This document shows positions 1 through 5,663 of a stretch of 12,312 nucleotides of DNA, piece by piece; positions within the stretch are counted from its first letter, which is position 1; each line of letters opens with the position of its first letter. A program made the translations under genes and the position numbers. This DNA comes from CAZMHL01 sp045605445 (GTDB lineage: Bacteria > Bacillota > Clostridia > RGIG6154): positions 1-12,312 of the forward strand of contig JAZUPZ010000025.1 in the NCBI GenBank assembly GCA_045605445.1, given 5' to 3'. The notes beneath the pieces are model-generated. The model was not told the DNA's origin. It searched no databases and saw only the letters and a program-made list of their open reading frames with translations.

Positions 1-16
1 ATAAGGAGGGGAATTT

Positions 17-538
17 ATGGCAGATGCAAAATTGTATGTTGTTCACACATATTCAGGATATGAAAACAAGGTTAAAGCCAACCTTGAAAAAACAATTGTA
101 AATAATAATTTAGGTGACATATTTTTTGATATAAAAGTACCTATGGAAGAGGTTATCGAGGTTAAGGACGACCAAAAAAAGAGCGTTATGAAAAAAATGC
201 TCCCGGGCTATATCATTATTAAAATGATTATGACCGACTTCAGCTGGTACATTGTCAGAAATACAAGAGGTGTTACGGGCTTCGTTGGTCCCGGATCAAA
301 ACCGGTGCCTCTTACAGAAGCTGAAATTGAAAGACTTGGCTTTGAGGAAAAAACCTATAACTTTGACTACAATGTCGGCGATAATGTTAAAATTACTGCT
401 GAATCGTTCAAAGATTTCGTAGGTATTGTTGAAGAAATCAACATAGAAAAACAAAAGGTTAAGGTTTCCGTATTTTTCCTTGGAAACGAAACCTCTGTTG
501 AATTTGAATTCAACGAGGTTGAGCCTTTGCTTGATTAA
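17..538 (+). CDS. nusG: Transcription termination/antitermination factor NusG
   Basis: NusG binds RNA polymerase, modulates pausing and termination, and couples transcription to translation. The 173-residue product has normal length. An NGN domain fills about residues 1-110, opening with the typical segment LYVVHTYSGYENKV and including LPGYIIIKM and VRNTRGVTGFVG. A KOW domain follows from about residue 118 (VGDNVKITAESFKDFVGIVEEI). The ATG at 17 has an AAGGAGGGG ribosome binding site at 3-11. It is the first gene of the conserved nusG-rplK-rplA-rplJ-rplL block; secE, its usual upstream neighbour, would lie outside the window. Its promoter is also outside. Identity is secure from sequence and context. 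Confidence 0.97.
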   Translation: MADAKLYVVHTYSGYENKVKANLEKTIVNNNLGDIFFDIKVPMEEVIEVKDDQKKSVMKKMLPGYIIIKMIMTDFSWYIVRNTRGVTGFVGPGSKPVPLTEAEIERLGFEEKTYNFDYNVGDNVKITAESFKDFVGIVEEINIEKQKVKVSVFFLGNETSVEFEFNEVEPLLD

Positions 539-573
539 GTATATGTGCCTTTTTTAAAGGTGTATATATAGAT

Positions 574-625
574 TAGTGGGAGGAATTTTCAATCCGCTAA
601 GACTGAGCAATCAGTCACTACCACA
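574..625 (+). promoter_or_regulatory. Probable ribosomal protein L1 binding site in the rplK leader
   Basis: The nusG-rplK gap contains GTGGGAGGAATTT, then AATCCGC, then CTACCAC. GTGG (576-579) can pair with CCAC (621-624). Inside lies a 6-bp hairpin, GACTGA/TCAGTC, closed by a GCAA tetraloop (601-616). GTGGGAGG and TACCAC are also the conserved strands of the L1 binding site in 23S rRNA, and L1 is known to repress the L11-L1 operon by binding an mRNA mimic. A second copy lies before rplA. Assignment is by motif and location; no structure prediction was run. Confidence 0.72.
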
Positions 626-651
626 TTTATATTTGAAGGAGGTGCTCCATA

Positions 652-1077
652 GTGGCACAGAAAGTATCAGGTTACATTAAGCTTCAGATTCCTGCAGGCG
701 CAGCAACTCCGGCTCCCCCGGTAGGTCCTGCTTTGGGTCAGCATGGTGTAAACATTGTACAGTTCACAAAAGAATTCAATGAAAAGACGGCGAAAGACAA
801 AGGTCTCATCATTCCTGTAGTTATTACAGTTTATGCAGACAGATCCTTTACATTCGTAACAAAAACTCCGCCGGCTGCAGTGCTTCTTAAGAAAGCATGT
901 AAAATTGAAAGCGGTTCAGGTGTTCCGAACAAGACTAAGGTTGCTAAAATTTCTAAAGCAGACCTTCAGGCTATCGCAGAACAGAAGATGCCCGACCTCA
1001 ACGCCGGTTCAGTAGAAGCGGCAATGAGCATGATTGCCGGAACAGCAAGAAGTATGGGTATAACAGTAGAAGAATAA
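652..1077 (+). CDS. rplK: 50S ribosomal protein L11
   Basis: L11 is the GTPase-associated-centre protein that binds 23S rRNA together with L10 and takes part in factor binding and stringent-response sensing. The 141-residue product is full length. The N-terminal domain shows KLQIPAGAATPAPPVGPALGQ and the proline-rich switch region. The C-terminal RNA-binding domain includes KTPPAAVLLKKA, SGSGVPNKTKVAKI and the closing segment MIAGTARSMGI. The start is GTG at 652, chosen because it gives the canonical MAxKV N-terminus and has AAGGAGGTG at 636-644. That site sits in a small GGAG/CTCC self-complementary element (638-648), which could lower initiation slightly. It lies downstream of an L1-site mimic and upstream of rplA. 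Confidence 0.98.
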   Translation: MAQKVSGYIKLQIPAGAATPAPPVGPALGQHGVNIVQFTKEFNEKTAKDKGLIIPVVITVYADRSFTFVTKTPPAAVLLKKACKIESGSGVPNKTKVAKISKADLQAIAEQKMPDLNAGSVEAAMSMIAGTARSMGITVEE

Positions 1078-1080
1078 TTT

Positions 1081-1129
1081 TTGGTCATGGCTGACCAAGT
1101 GGGAGGAATTTAATTCCGCAGAACCACTT
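1081..1129 (+). promoter_or_regulatory. Second L1-type mRNA site between rplK and rplA
   Basis: A 7-bp hairpin, TTGGTCA/TGACCAA (1081-1098), is followed by a compact L1-like element. AAGTGG (1097-1102) pairs with CCACTT (1124-1129). GGAGGAATTT...AATTCCGC lies inside, with GGAAT/ATTCC as an inner stem (1105-1117). The GTGGGAGGAATTT core is identical to that in the rplK leader copy. The rplA ribosome binding site starts at 1131, directly after the closing stem, so bound L1 would plausibly block rplA translation. This is inferred from motif identity with the 23S rRNA L1 site. Confidence 0.68.
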
Positions 1130-1143
1130 AAGGAGGATTTATA

Positions 1144-1839
1144 ATGAAAAGAGGCAAGAAATATTTAGACAGCGTAAAACTTATTGAAAAATCTAAGTTA
1201 TACGACCCTACGGAAGGTCTTGAACTCGTAACAAAAGCTGCAGCTGCAAAATTCGACGAAACAGTTGAATGTCACATCAGACTCGGTGTTGACTCAAGAC
1301 ATGCTGACCAGCAGGTTAGAGGCGCTGTTATATTACCTCACGGAACAGGTAAAAATGTTCGCGTATTGGTATTTGCAAAGGGAGACAAGCTCACAGAAGC
1401 TGAAAATGCAGGTGCAGATTTCTTCGGCGGTGAAGAGCTTATTCCTAAAATTCAGAACGAAAACTGGTTTGACTACGACGTTATCGTAGCTACACCTGAT
1501 ATGATGGGCGTTGTAGGACGTCTCGGTAAGGTTCTCGGTCCTAAAGGACTTATGCCTAACCCAAAAGCAGGTACAGTTACAATGGACGTTGCTAAAGCAA
1601 TCGCTGATATCAAATCAGGTAAGATTGAATATAAGCTTGATAAAACAAATATTATCCACTGTCCTATCGGAAAAGTTTCTTTCGGTAAGGAAAAGCTTAC
1701 AGACAACTTCAATACTCTTCTTAACGCAGTTATCAAGGCTAAGCCTTCAGCTGCAAAAGGTCAGTATTTAAGAAGTGTAACAGTAGTTTCAACAATGGGA
1801 CCTGCTGTTAGAATCAATCAGGCAAAAATCGGAGAATAA
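1144..1839 (+). CDS. rplA: 50S ribosomal protein L1
   Basis: L1 forms the mobile L1 stalk of the 50S subunit at the E site and represses its own operon by binding mRNA. The 231-residue product is of normal length. It begins MKRGKKYLDSVKLIEKSKLYDP and contains the family segments VRGAVILPHGTGK, DVIVATPDMMGVVGRLGKVLGP and RGLMPNPKAGTVT-like KGLMPNPKAGTVT. It also contains GKIEYKLDKTNIIHCPIGK and the C-terminal SVTVVSTMGPAVRI. The ATG at 1144 is preceded by AGGAGG at 1131-1136. A 210-base regulatory region separates it from rplJ. Confidence 0.98.
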   Translation: MKRGKKYLDSVKLIEKSKLYDPTEGLELVTKAAAAKFDETVECHIRLGVDSRHADQQVRGAVILPHGTGKNVRVLVFAKGDKLTEAENAGADFFGGEELIPKIQNENWFDYDVIVATPDMMGVVGRLGKVLGPKGLMPNPKAGTVTMDVAKAIADIKSGKIEYKLDKTNIIHCPIGKVSFGKEKLTDNFNTLLNAVIKAKPSAAKGQYLRSVTVVSTMGPAVRINQAKIGE

Positions 1840-1876
1840 TCCGTTTTTCCCGTTGAGACTTTTTTCATAAAAGGTC

Positions 1877-1905
1877 TTGACAAAACAACAAAAATATGTT
1901 AGTCT
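1877..1905 (+). promoter_or_regulatory. Internal promoter of the rplJ-rplL unit
   Basis: A perfect TTGACA (1877-1882) is followed by a 17-base spacer and TAGTCT (1900-1905), which is preceded by an extended -10 TG at 1897-1898. The expected start site, near 1912, lies at the 5' edge of the L10 leader. A separate promoter would let L10-L12 be controlled apart from L11-L1. The -10 box is a weak match (3 of 6), partly offset by the TG and the perfect -35. Confidence 0.65.
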
Positions 1906-1911
1906 TTTAAA

Positions 1912-2016
1912 AGATATCCGCAGACAGCAGGGGTTCTTTAAGAACATAATCTTCCTGCCGAGGAAACCTATTTTAATGTTTATTAAGGTTCTTCGTGTGC
2001 GCGGAGAACCTTTTTT
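1912..2016 (+). ncRNA. Ribosomal protein L10 leader RNA
   Basis: This is a Firmicutes-type L10 leader. The hallmark CCGCAGACAGCAGG (1918-1931) and CTTCCTGCCGAGG (1951-1963) are present, with GCAGG (1927-1931) able to pair with CCTGC (1954-1958). Between them is a 6-bp hairpin, GTTCTT-T-AAGAAC (1933-1945). The leader ends in an intrinsic terminator (1985-2016). In this family the L10(L12)4 complex binds the leader and favours termination, giving feedback on rplJ-rplL. The element lies directly upstream of rplJ, as expected. The exact 5' limit is set by the predicted start site. Confidence 0.82.
1985..2016 (+). terminator. Attenuator terminator in the L10 leader
   Basis: An 8-bp stem AAGGTTCT/AGAACCTT (1985-1992 with 2005-2012) runs into a T-tract (2011-2016), 34 bases before the rplJ start. 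AAGAAC at 1940-1945 can pair instead with GTTCTT at 1988-1993, which would break the terminator. A regulated rather than constitutive terminator is therefore likely. Confidence 0.8.
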
Positions 2017-2049
2017 AATGGATTTCAATAGCGAAACGAGGTGAATGTT

Positions 2050-2571
2050 ATGCCAAATGAAAAAGTTTTAAATCAGAAGAAAGAAATAGTTAACAATCTC
2101 GTTGACAGAATTAAAAATTCAGCTACCGGCGTTTTTGTAACATACAGCGGACTTTCAGTTGAAAAAGATACTCAGCTCAGAAGAAAGCTTCGTGAAGCAG
2201 GTGTTGAATATACGGTTGTTAAAAACACTCTTACAAGATTTGCCGTTAACGAAGTAGGATATCCTGAACTTTCAGATATTCTTAACGGTACAACAGCTCT
2301 TGCTACTCATCCCGACGATGTTGTATGCCCTGCAAAAATTCTTACAGAATTCATCGAAGAAAATAAAGATGCTGCAGGTATTCAGATCAAAGCCGGATTT
2401 GTAGACGGTAAAGTAGTTCCTGTTGAAGAAATCGCAGCTCTTGCTAAGACACCTTCAAAGGATGTACTTTATACTATGCTTGCTTGTGGCTTGAACAGCA
2501 TGATTGCAGGCCTTGCAAGATCTCTTAACGCAGTTAAGGAACAGAAAGAAGAAGCAGAACAGACTGCTTAA
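2050..2571 (+). CDS. rplJ: 50S ribosomal protein L10
   Basis: L10 anchors the L7/L12 dimers to the 50S stalk base and, with L12, acts as a translational/attenuation repressor of its own mRNA. The product is 173 residues from ATG 2050. The RNA-binding N-terminal domain shows FVTYSGLSVEKDTQLRRKLR, EYTVVKNTLTRFAV and the hydrophobic run LNGTTALATH. The C-terminal helix that carries L12 dimers is at about residues 130-165 (MLACGLNSMIAGLARSLNAV). ATG 2050 was chosen over the in-frame GTG at 2041 because GAGGTG at 2038-2043 is well placed for it. The GTG would overlap that ribosome binding site and has no other. Confidence 0.97.
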   Translation: MPNEKVLNQKKEIVNNLVDRIKNSATGVFVTYSGLSVEKDTQLRRKLREAGVEYTVVKNTLTRFAVNEVGYPELSDILNGTTALATHPDDVVCPAKILTEFIEENKDAAGIQIKAGFVDGKVVPVEEIAALAKTPSKDVLYTMLACGLNSMIAGLARSLNAVKEQKEEAEQTA

Positions 2572-2615
2572 TCAAAAATGAAATTTATAAAATTTATTTA
2601 TTGGAGGAAAATAAA

Positions 2616-2993
2616 ATGAGCGAAAAAATTACAGCTATTATTGAAGAAGTAAAAGCTCTTACAGTTCTTGAACTTTCAGAACTCGTTAAAGCTATCGAAG
2701 AAGAATTTGGTGTAAGCGCAGCTGCTCCTGTTGCAGTTGTAGCTGGTGGTGCTGCTGCAGGCGGTGCTGCTGCTGAAGAAAAATCAGAATTCGACGTAGT
2801 ACTTGCTGAAGCAGGTGCTGAAAAGATTAAGGTTATCAAAGTTGTTAGAGAACTCACAGGCCTTGGTCTTAAAGAAGCTAAAGAAGTAGTTGACGGCGCT
2901 CCTAAGACAGTTAAGGAAGCTGTAGCTAAAGAAGCTGCTGAAGAAATGAAGACCAAACTTGAAGAAGTTGGCGCTAAAGTAGAATTGAAATAA
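2616..2993 (+). CDS. rplL: 50S ribosomal protein L7/L12
   Basis: L7/L12 is the multicopy stalk protein that recruits and stimulates translational GTPases. The 125-residue product has the three expected parts. These are an N-terminal dimerisation helix pair (about 1-32, VKALTVLELSELVKAIEEEFGV), an alanine/glycine hinge (about 33-55), and the C-terminal factor-binding domain (KSEFDVVLAEAGAEKIKVIKVVRE, then GLGLKEAKEVVDGAPKTVKE). ATG 2616 follows GGAGG (2603-2607) by 8 bases. The in-frame TTG at 2601 overlaps the ribosome binding site and is not the start. It is the last gene before a strong terminator; rpoB, the common next gene, is absent here. Confidence 0.97.
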   Translation: MSEKITAIIEEVKALTVLELSELVKAIEEEFGVSAAAPVAVVAGGAAAGGAAAEEKSEFDVVLAEAGAEKIKVIKVVRELTGLGLKEAKEVVDGAPKTVKEAVAKEAAEEMKTKLEEVGAKVELK

Positions 2994-3007
2994 TTATACT
3001 TAAAACT

Positions 3008-3034
3008 AAAAACCACCTTTCGGGGTGGTTTTTT
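3008..3034 (+). terminator. Intrinsic terminator of the ribosomal protein block
   Basis: A 7-bp GC-rich stem AACCACC/GGTGGTT (3011-3017 with 3024-3030) is extended by A-T pairs from the flanking A-run and followed by a T-tract to 3034. It lies 15 bases after the rplL stop. It is a textbook rho-independent terminator and closes the nusG-rplL block. Confidence 0.93.
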
Positions 3035-3037
3035 GTA

Positions 3038-3067
3038 TTGATTTTTACCTGTGTTATATGTTATAAT
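3038..3067 (+). promoter_or_regulatory. Extended -10 sigma-A promoter for the membrane protein/lipoprotein/Mrp unit
   Basis: TTGATT (3038-3043), an 18-base spacer and a perfect TATAAT (3062-3067) with an extended -10 TG at 3059-3060. It lies just after the rplL terminator and about 140 bases before the next gene. The predicted start near 3074 would put the three-hairpin cluster at the very 5' end of the transcript. Confidence 0.75.
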
Positions 3068-3077
3068 TAACGTGTAT

Positions 3078-3133
3078 GTTTTTTGCAGGGCAAAAAACAA
3101 GAGCCAAAAGGCTCTTTGCGGACTAAAGTCCGC
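3078..3133 (+). repeat. Cluster of three back-to-back perfect hairpins
   Basis: Three perfect inverted repeats lie almost without gaps. They are GTTTTTTGC-AGG-GCAAAAAAC (3078-3098), AAGAGCC-AAAA-GGCTCTT (3099-3116) and GCGGACT-AA-AGTCCGC (3118-3133). None is followed by a T-tract, so they do not look like terminators. They fall in the 5' UTR predicted for the gene at 3207. Possible roles are 5'-end mRNA stabilisation, a structured regulatory leader, or a small palindromic intergenic repeat. I do not recognise a named family. Confidence 0.8.
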
Positions 3134-3206
3134 CATGTTAATTGACGTGAGAATAAAATTTACAGAGTTTAGTTCTTATAAATTCATTTGAAGAAGGATT
3201 TATATT

Positions 3207-3833
3207 ATGGCAGATAAGGTTTATAAGTTAAAAGATGTGCCCAAAGGGCAAAGGCTTAAGTTTTTCTTTGACTATTACAAAATTCATATGGCGGTTGTTG
3301 CCTTTGTGGTTTTGTTTTTTGTAATAGGAATTTACGAAATGCTTACTGCGCCGAATTTCGATATGCAAATTACTTTTTTTGCTCAGGATATGAAGATTAG
3401 CGAAAATGTTTTAAAAAGTATCGAGACAGAGCTTGAGGAGCTTGACATTGATTTGAATGAAGACGGAAAAGTTGACGTGGGAATAACGCCTCTCATAAAA
3501 AATGTAGGGCAAAACGGCGCCTCGGGGGAATTCAACGAGGTTGCCTATGCAGAAATTTCCATCGGCAACTCAGTTGTAATGATAACCGATGAAAACATTT
3601 TAAAGGATTTCCTGGAACCGAGAAATGCCGTTGCAAAGCGTGAACAGCTTGCCTCCTTCGGCTTTGAAGGAGAAGGGTATCTTAAAATTCCTTATGAGCA
3701 GACTCTTTTTAACGATTATGTTGAAGAAAACTACTTCGGCAGGGAAATGTTTGTAGTAGTAAAGCCCGGCGACATTAAGGATGAAACCTATGCAAGACAG
3801 ATTGAGGCTTTTAAAAAAATATTTGTAAAGTAG
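3207..3833 (+). CDS. Single-pass membrane protein of unknown function (DYYKIH-type N-terminus)
   Basis: No function is recognised. The 208-residue product has a short basic N-terminus and the segment FFFDYYKIH (residues 19-27), followed by one transmembrane helix (about 28-46). The remaining ~160 residues probably lie outside the membrane. A short juxtamembrane aromatic stretch of this D/E-YYKxH kind precedes the membrane helix in many uncharacterised clostridial proteins (recalled, not searched). Residues 82-90 read D-x-N-x-D-G-x-x-D, the pattern of an EF-hand or dockerin calcium loop, but only one copy is present. ATG 3207 has AGAAGGA 8 bases upstream. It is the first gene after a good promoter and is followed 10 bases later by a lipoprotein gene. 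A cell-envelope role is plausible but unproven. Confidence 0.8.
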   Translation: MADKVYKLKDVPKGQRLKFFFDYYKIHMAVVAFVVLFFVIGIYEMLTAPNFDMQITFFAQDMKISENVLKSIETELEELDIDLNEDGKVDVGITPLIKNVGQNGASGEFNEVAYAEISIGNSVVMITDENILKDFLEPRNAVAKREQLASFGFEGEGYLKIPYEQTLFNDYVEENYFGREMFVVVKPGDIKDETYARQIEAFKKIFVK

Positions 3834-3843
3834 GAGTGTACAA

Positions 3844-4788
3844 ATGAAAAAAATATTGTCTGTTATACTTATTGCGGTTCTTTCTGTGGGAATCCTCTGT
3901 TCCTGCGGCGGAAACAACAAAGAAGAAAATGCAACAATGGAAATGACCTACGATAAAATCTTAAGAATGAACAGAAGACAGGTTCTTGCTGAAAAATACG
4001 GAACCGTTACCGAGTATACCTATAATAAAAACACAAGAAACGGGAAAGATGTTCTCTGGGCATTAAGATATGATTATGCCAACGGAAAATATAATACAAT
4101 TGTTGATATGGGTGAAGACTACAGATGCTATTATTACAACGGAGACATAATGGCTCAGTATAAAAACAGATTTTCCTATATTGTCAACTTCAGGGAAAAG
4201 TATCAGGAAACTCTTTCAGAGGTTCTTAAAAGAGATACAATTTTAAGCTATAACTATTATGAAACCGACTCTTATGTTGAAACGGAAAAGGGTTATACTA
4301 TTGAATATTCCTGCAAGGCAGGGCCTGAAATTGCAGAAGAGTTTTCCGACTGGGGAGTTAGAATAAACGACGAAGTTTTTGTTACCTTTAATCTTGCCAA
4401 AAACGGAGAAATTCAGAGCTATTCATATTATATCAATATAGACGGCAAGAAAACCGAAATAGTTCAGGTGTTGTTCAAATACGGAGAAAAGGTTGAATTT
4501 CCTGAAAAAATTACCGATGAAAGTCATCTTGAAAAACATCAGGTTACAATTTTTGAAAACTACTCAAGTGCAAATCCCTATAAAGAAACCTATAACATTC
4601 CTCACGGCTTCACAATTGACGTAAACAGCAATCTTTATATTTACGATGCCTATAAGGATGTGGCAAAAAAACAGGTATGGAATTTTGCAAGAGATAAAGT
4701 TACAAACGACACAAACCTCTATCTTGATAAAGACTCGGAAGGTTTAAGCTATGAAGAATATGAATTTATGGAGGAAGATGAAGAATGA
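3844..4788 (+). CDS. Lipoprotein of unknown function
   Basis: The 314-residue product starts with a lipoprotein signal peptide: MKK, a hydrophobic stretch, and lipobox L18-C19-S20-C21, with C21 the likely lipidated residue followed by GGNN. The mature part is rich in tyrosine and in alternating polar/aromatic strands (RYDYANGKYNT, YRCYYYNGD, YSYYINIDGK). This suggests a beta-rich fold of the kind seen in LolA/LppX-like lipoproteins, but I cannot assign a family. The C-terminus is very acidic. ATG 3844 has AGGAG just upstream, overlapping the stop of the previous gene. Its stop overlaps the mrp-type start by 4 bp (ATGA), so the two are probably translationally coupled. Confidence 0.85.
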   Translation: MKKILSVILIAVLSVGILCSCGGNNKEENATMEMTYDKILRMNRRQVLAEKYGTVTEYTYNKNTRNGKDVLWALRYDYANGKYNTIVDMGEDYRCYYYNGDIMAQYKNRFSYIVNFREKYQETLSEVLKRDTILSYNYYETDSYVETEKGYTIEYSCKAGPEIAEEFSDWGVRINDEVFVTFNLAKNGEIQSYSYYINIDGKKTEIVQVLFKYGEKVEFPEKITDESHLEKHQVTIFENYSSANPYKETYNIPHGFTIDVNSNLYIYDAYKDVAKKQVWNFARDKVTNDTNLYLDKDSEGLSYEEYEFMEEDEE

Positions 4789-5612
4789 GCGAATGTACAC
4801 ACGACTGTTCAACCTGTGCTTCAAACTGTTCTGACAGACAGGGTGAACCGATTATAGAAAAGGAAAAGCTTAATGAATACAGCAGCGTTAAAAAGGTAAT
4901 CGGCGTTGTATCGGGCAAGGGCGGAGTAGGAAAATCTCTTATAACCTCGCTTCTTGCTGTTGAAATGTCGAAAAAAGGAAAAAGATGTGCTGTGCTTGAT
5001 GCAGACATAACAGGTCCTTCAATTACAAAAACCTTTGGAATAACCCAGAAGGCGCAAAGCACCGAAACAGCGCTTATTCCCGCTTTTTCTAAAACAGGAA
5101 TTCAGATAATGTCAACAAATATGCTTCTCCCTGAGGATACCGATCCCGTTGTGTGGAGAGGTCCTGTGGTTGCGGGAATAGTAAAACAGTTCTGGACCGA
5201 TGTTATCTGGGACGATGTTGACTTTATGTTTGTAGATATGCCTCCCGGAACGCGCGACGTTCCCCTTACTGTTTTCCAGAGCCTTCCTGTTGACGGAATC
5301 GTAATTGTAACCTCGCCTCAGGACCTGGTTTCAATGGTTGTTGAAAAGGCTGTTAAAATGGCAAATATGATGAATGTTCCCATTGTAGGTCTTGTGGAAA
5401 ACTACAGCTGGCTTGAATGTCCCGACTGCGGAAAGAAAATCAATGCGTTCGGAGAAAGCAAGGCAAATGAGGTTGCTGCTAAATACGGGCTCGAAGTTCT
5501 TGCTCAGATTCCGATAAACACCCAGTTTGCTTCTGCCTGCGACAAGGGTCAGATTGAAGACTTCAGCGGAAGCCTTCTTGAAAAAGCAATAGAAAAAATT
5601 GAAAAACTGTAA
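4785..5612 (+). CDS. Mrp/Nbp35-family iron-sulfur cluster carrier ATPase
   Basis: This is a cytosolic P-loop ATPase of the Mrp/ApbC/Nbp35 family, which binds and delivers [4Fe-4S] clusters to apoproteins as a dimer. The 275-residue product has an N-terminal cysteine cluster C4-x3-C8-x2-C11-x3-C15, reminiscent of Nbp35. It also has a deviant Walker A GKGGVGKS (44-51), a switch I region LDADITGPS, and Walker B VDMPPGTRD. The C-terminal bridging-cluster motif is CPDC (C212, C215). ATG 4785 overlaps the lipoprotein stop and has GGAGG at 4770-4774. Grouping a cytosolic Fe-S carrier with two envelope proteins is unexpected, so operon membership says little about its clients. Confidence 0.93.
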   Translation: MSECTHDCSTCASNCSDRQGEPIIEKEKLNEYSSVKKVIGVVSGKGGVGKSLITSLLAVEMSKKGKRCAVLDADITGPSITKTFGITQKAQSTETALIPAFSKTGIQIMSTNMLLPEDTDPVVWRGPVVAGIVKQFWTDVIWDDVDFMFVDMPPGTRDVPLTVFQSLPVDGIVIVTSPQDLVSMVVEKAVKMANMMNVPIVGLVENYSWLECPDCGKKINAFGESKANEVAAKYGLEVLAQIPINTQFASACDKGQIEDFSGSLLEKAIEKIEKL

Positions 5613-5617
5613 TTTAT

Positions 5618-5647
5618 AAGCCGGTATATTTTATATCGGCTTGTTTC
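5618..5647 (+). terminator. Weak intrinsic terminator after the Mrp-type gene
   Basis: An 11-bp stem, AAGCCGGTATA/TATATCGGCTT with one G-U pair and a TTT loop (5618-5642), is followed by the T-rich but interrupted GTTTCT. It lies 6 bases after the stop and 22 bases before the next ATG. The imperfect T-tract suggests partial termination or an mRNA-stabilising 3' end, with read-through into the FAD genes. Confidence 0.55.
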
Positions 5648-5663
5648 TGTGGGGAAGAAAAAT

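Noticed and set aside
1857..1880. Possible terminator after rplA (AGAC/GGTCT with T-run)
   Set aside because: The stem needs a bulge, the T-run is in the loop rather than after the stem, and it runs into the rplJ promoter.
2041..2049. In-frame GTG start for rplJ at 2041
   Set aside because: The GTG is part of the GAGGTG ribosome binding site that serves ATG 2050.
2601..2615. In-frame TTG start for rplL at 2601
   Set aside because: It overlaps the GGAGG ribosome binding site and adds residues not found in L7/L12; ATG 2616 is correctly spaced.
2594..3136. Long minus-strand frame opposite rplL, and similar long frames opposite other genes (such as 1473-1736, 5631-6056, 7546-7935 and 9241-9543)
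   Set aside because: They are antisense or shifted shadows of well-identified genes, with low-complexity or unfamiliar products and no initiation signals.
3134..3206. Second promoter (TTGACG at 3142) closer to the gene at 3207
   Set aside because: No acceptable -10 box occurs at 16-18 bases spacing.
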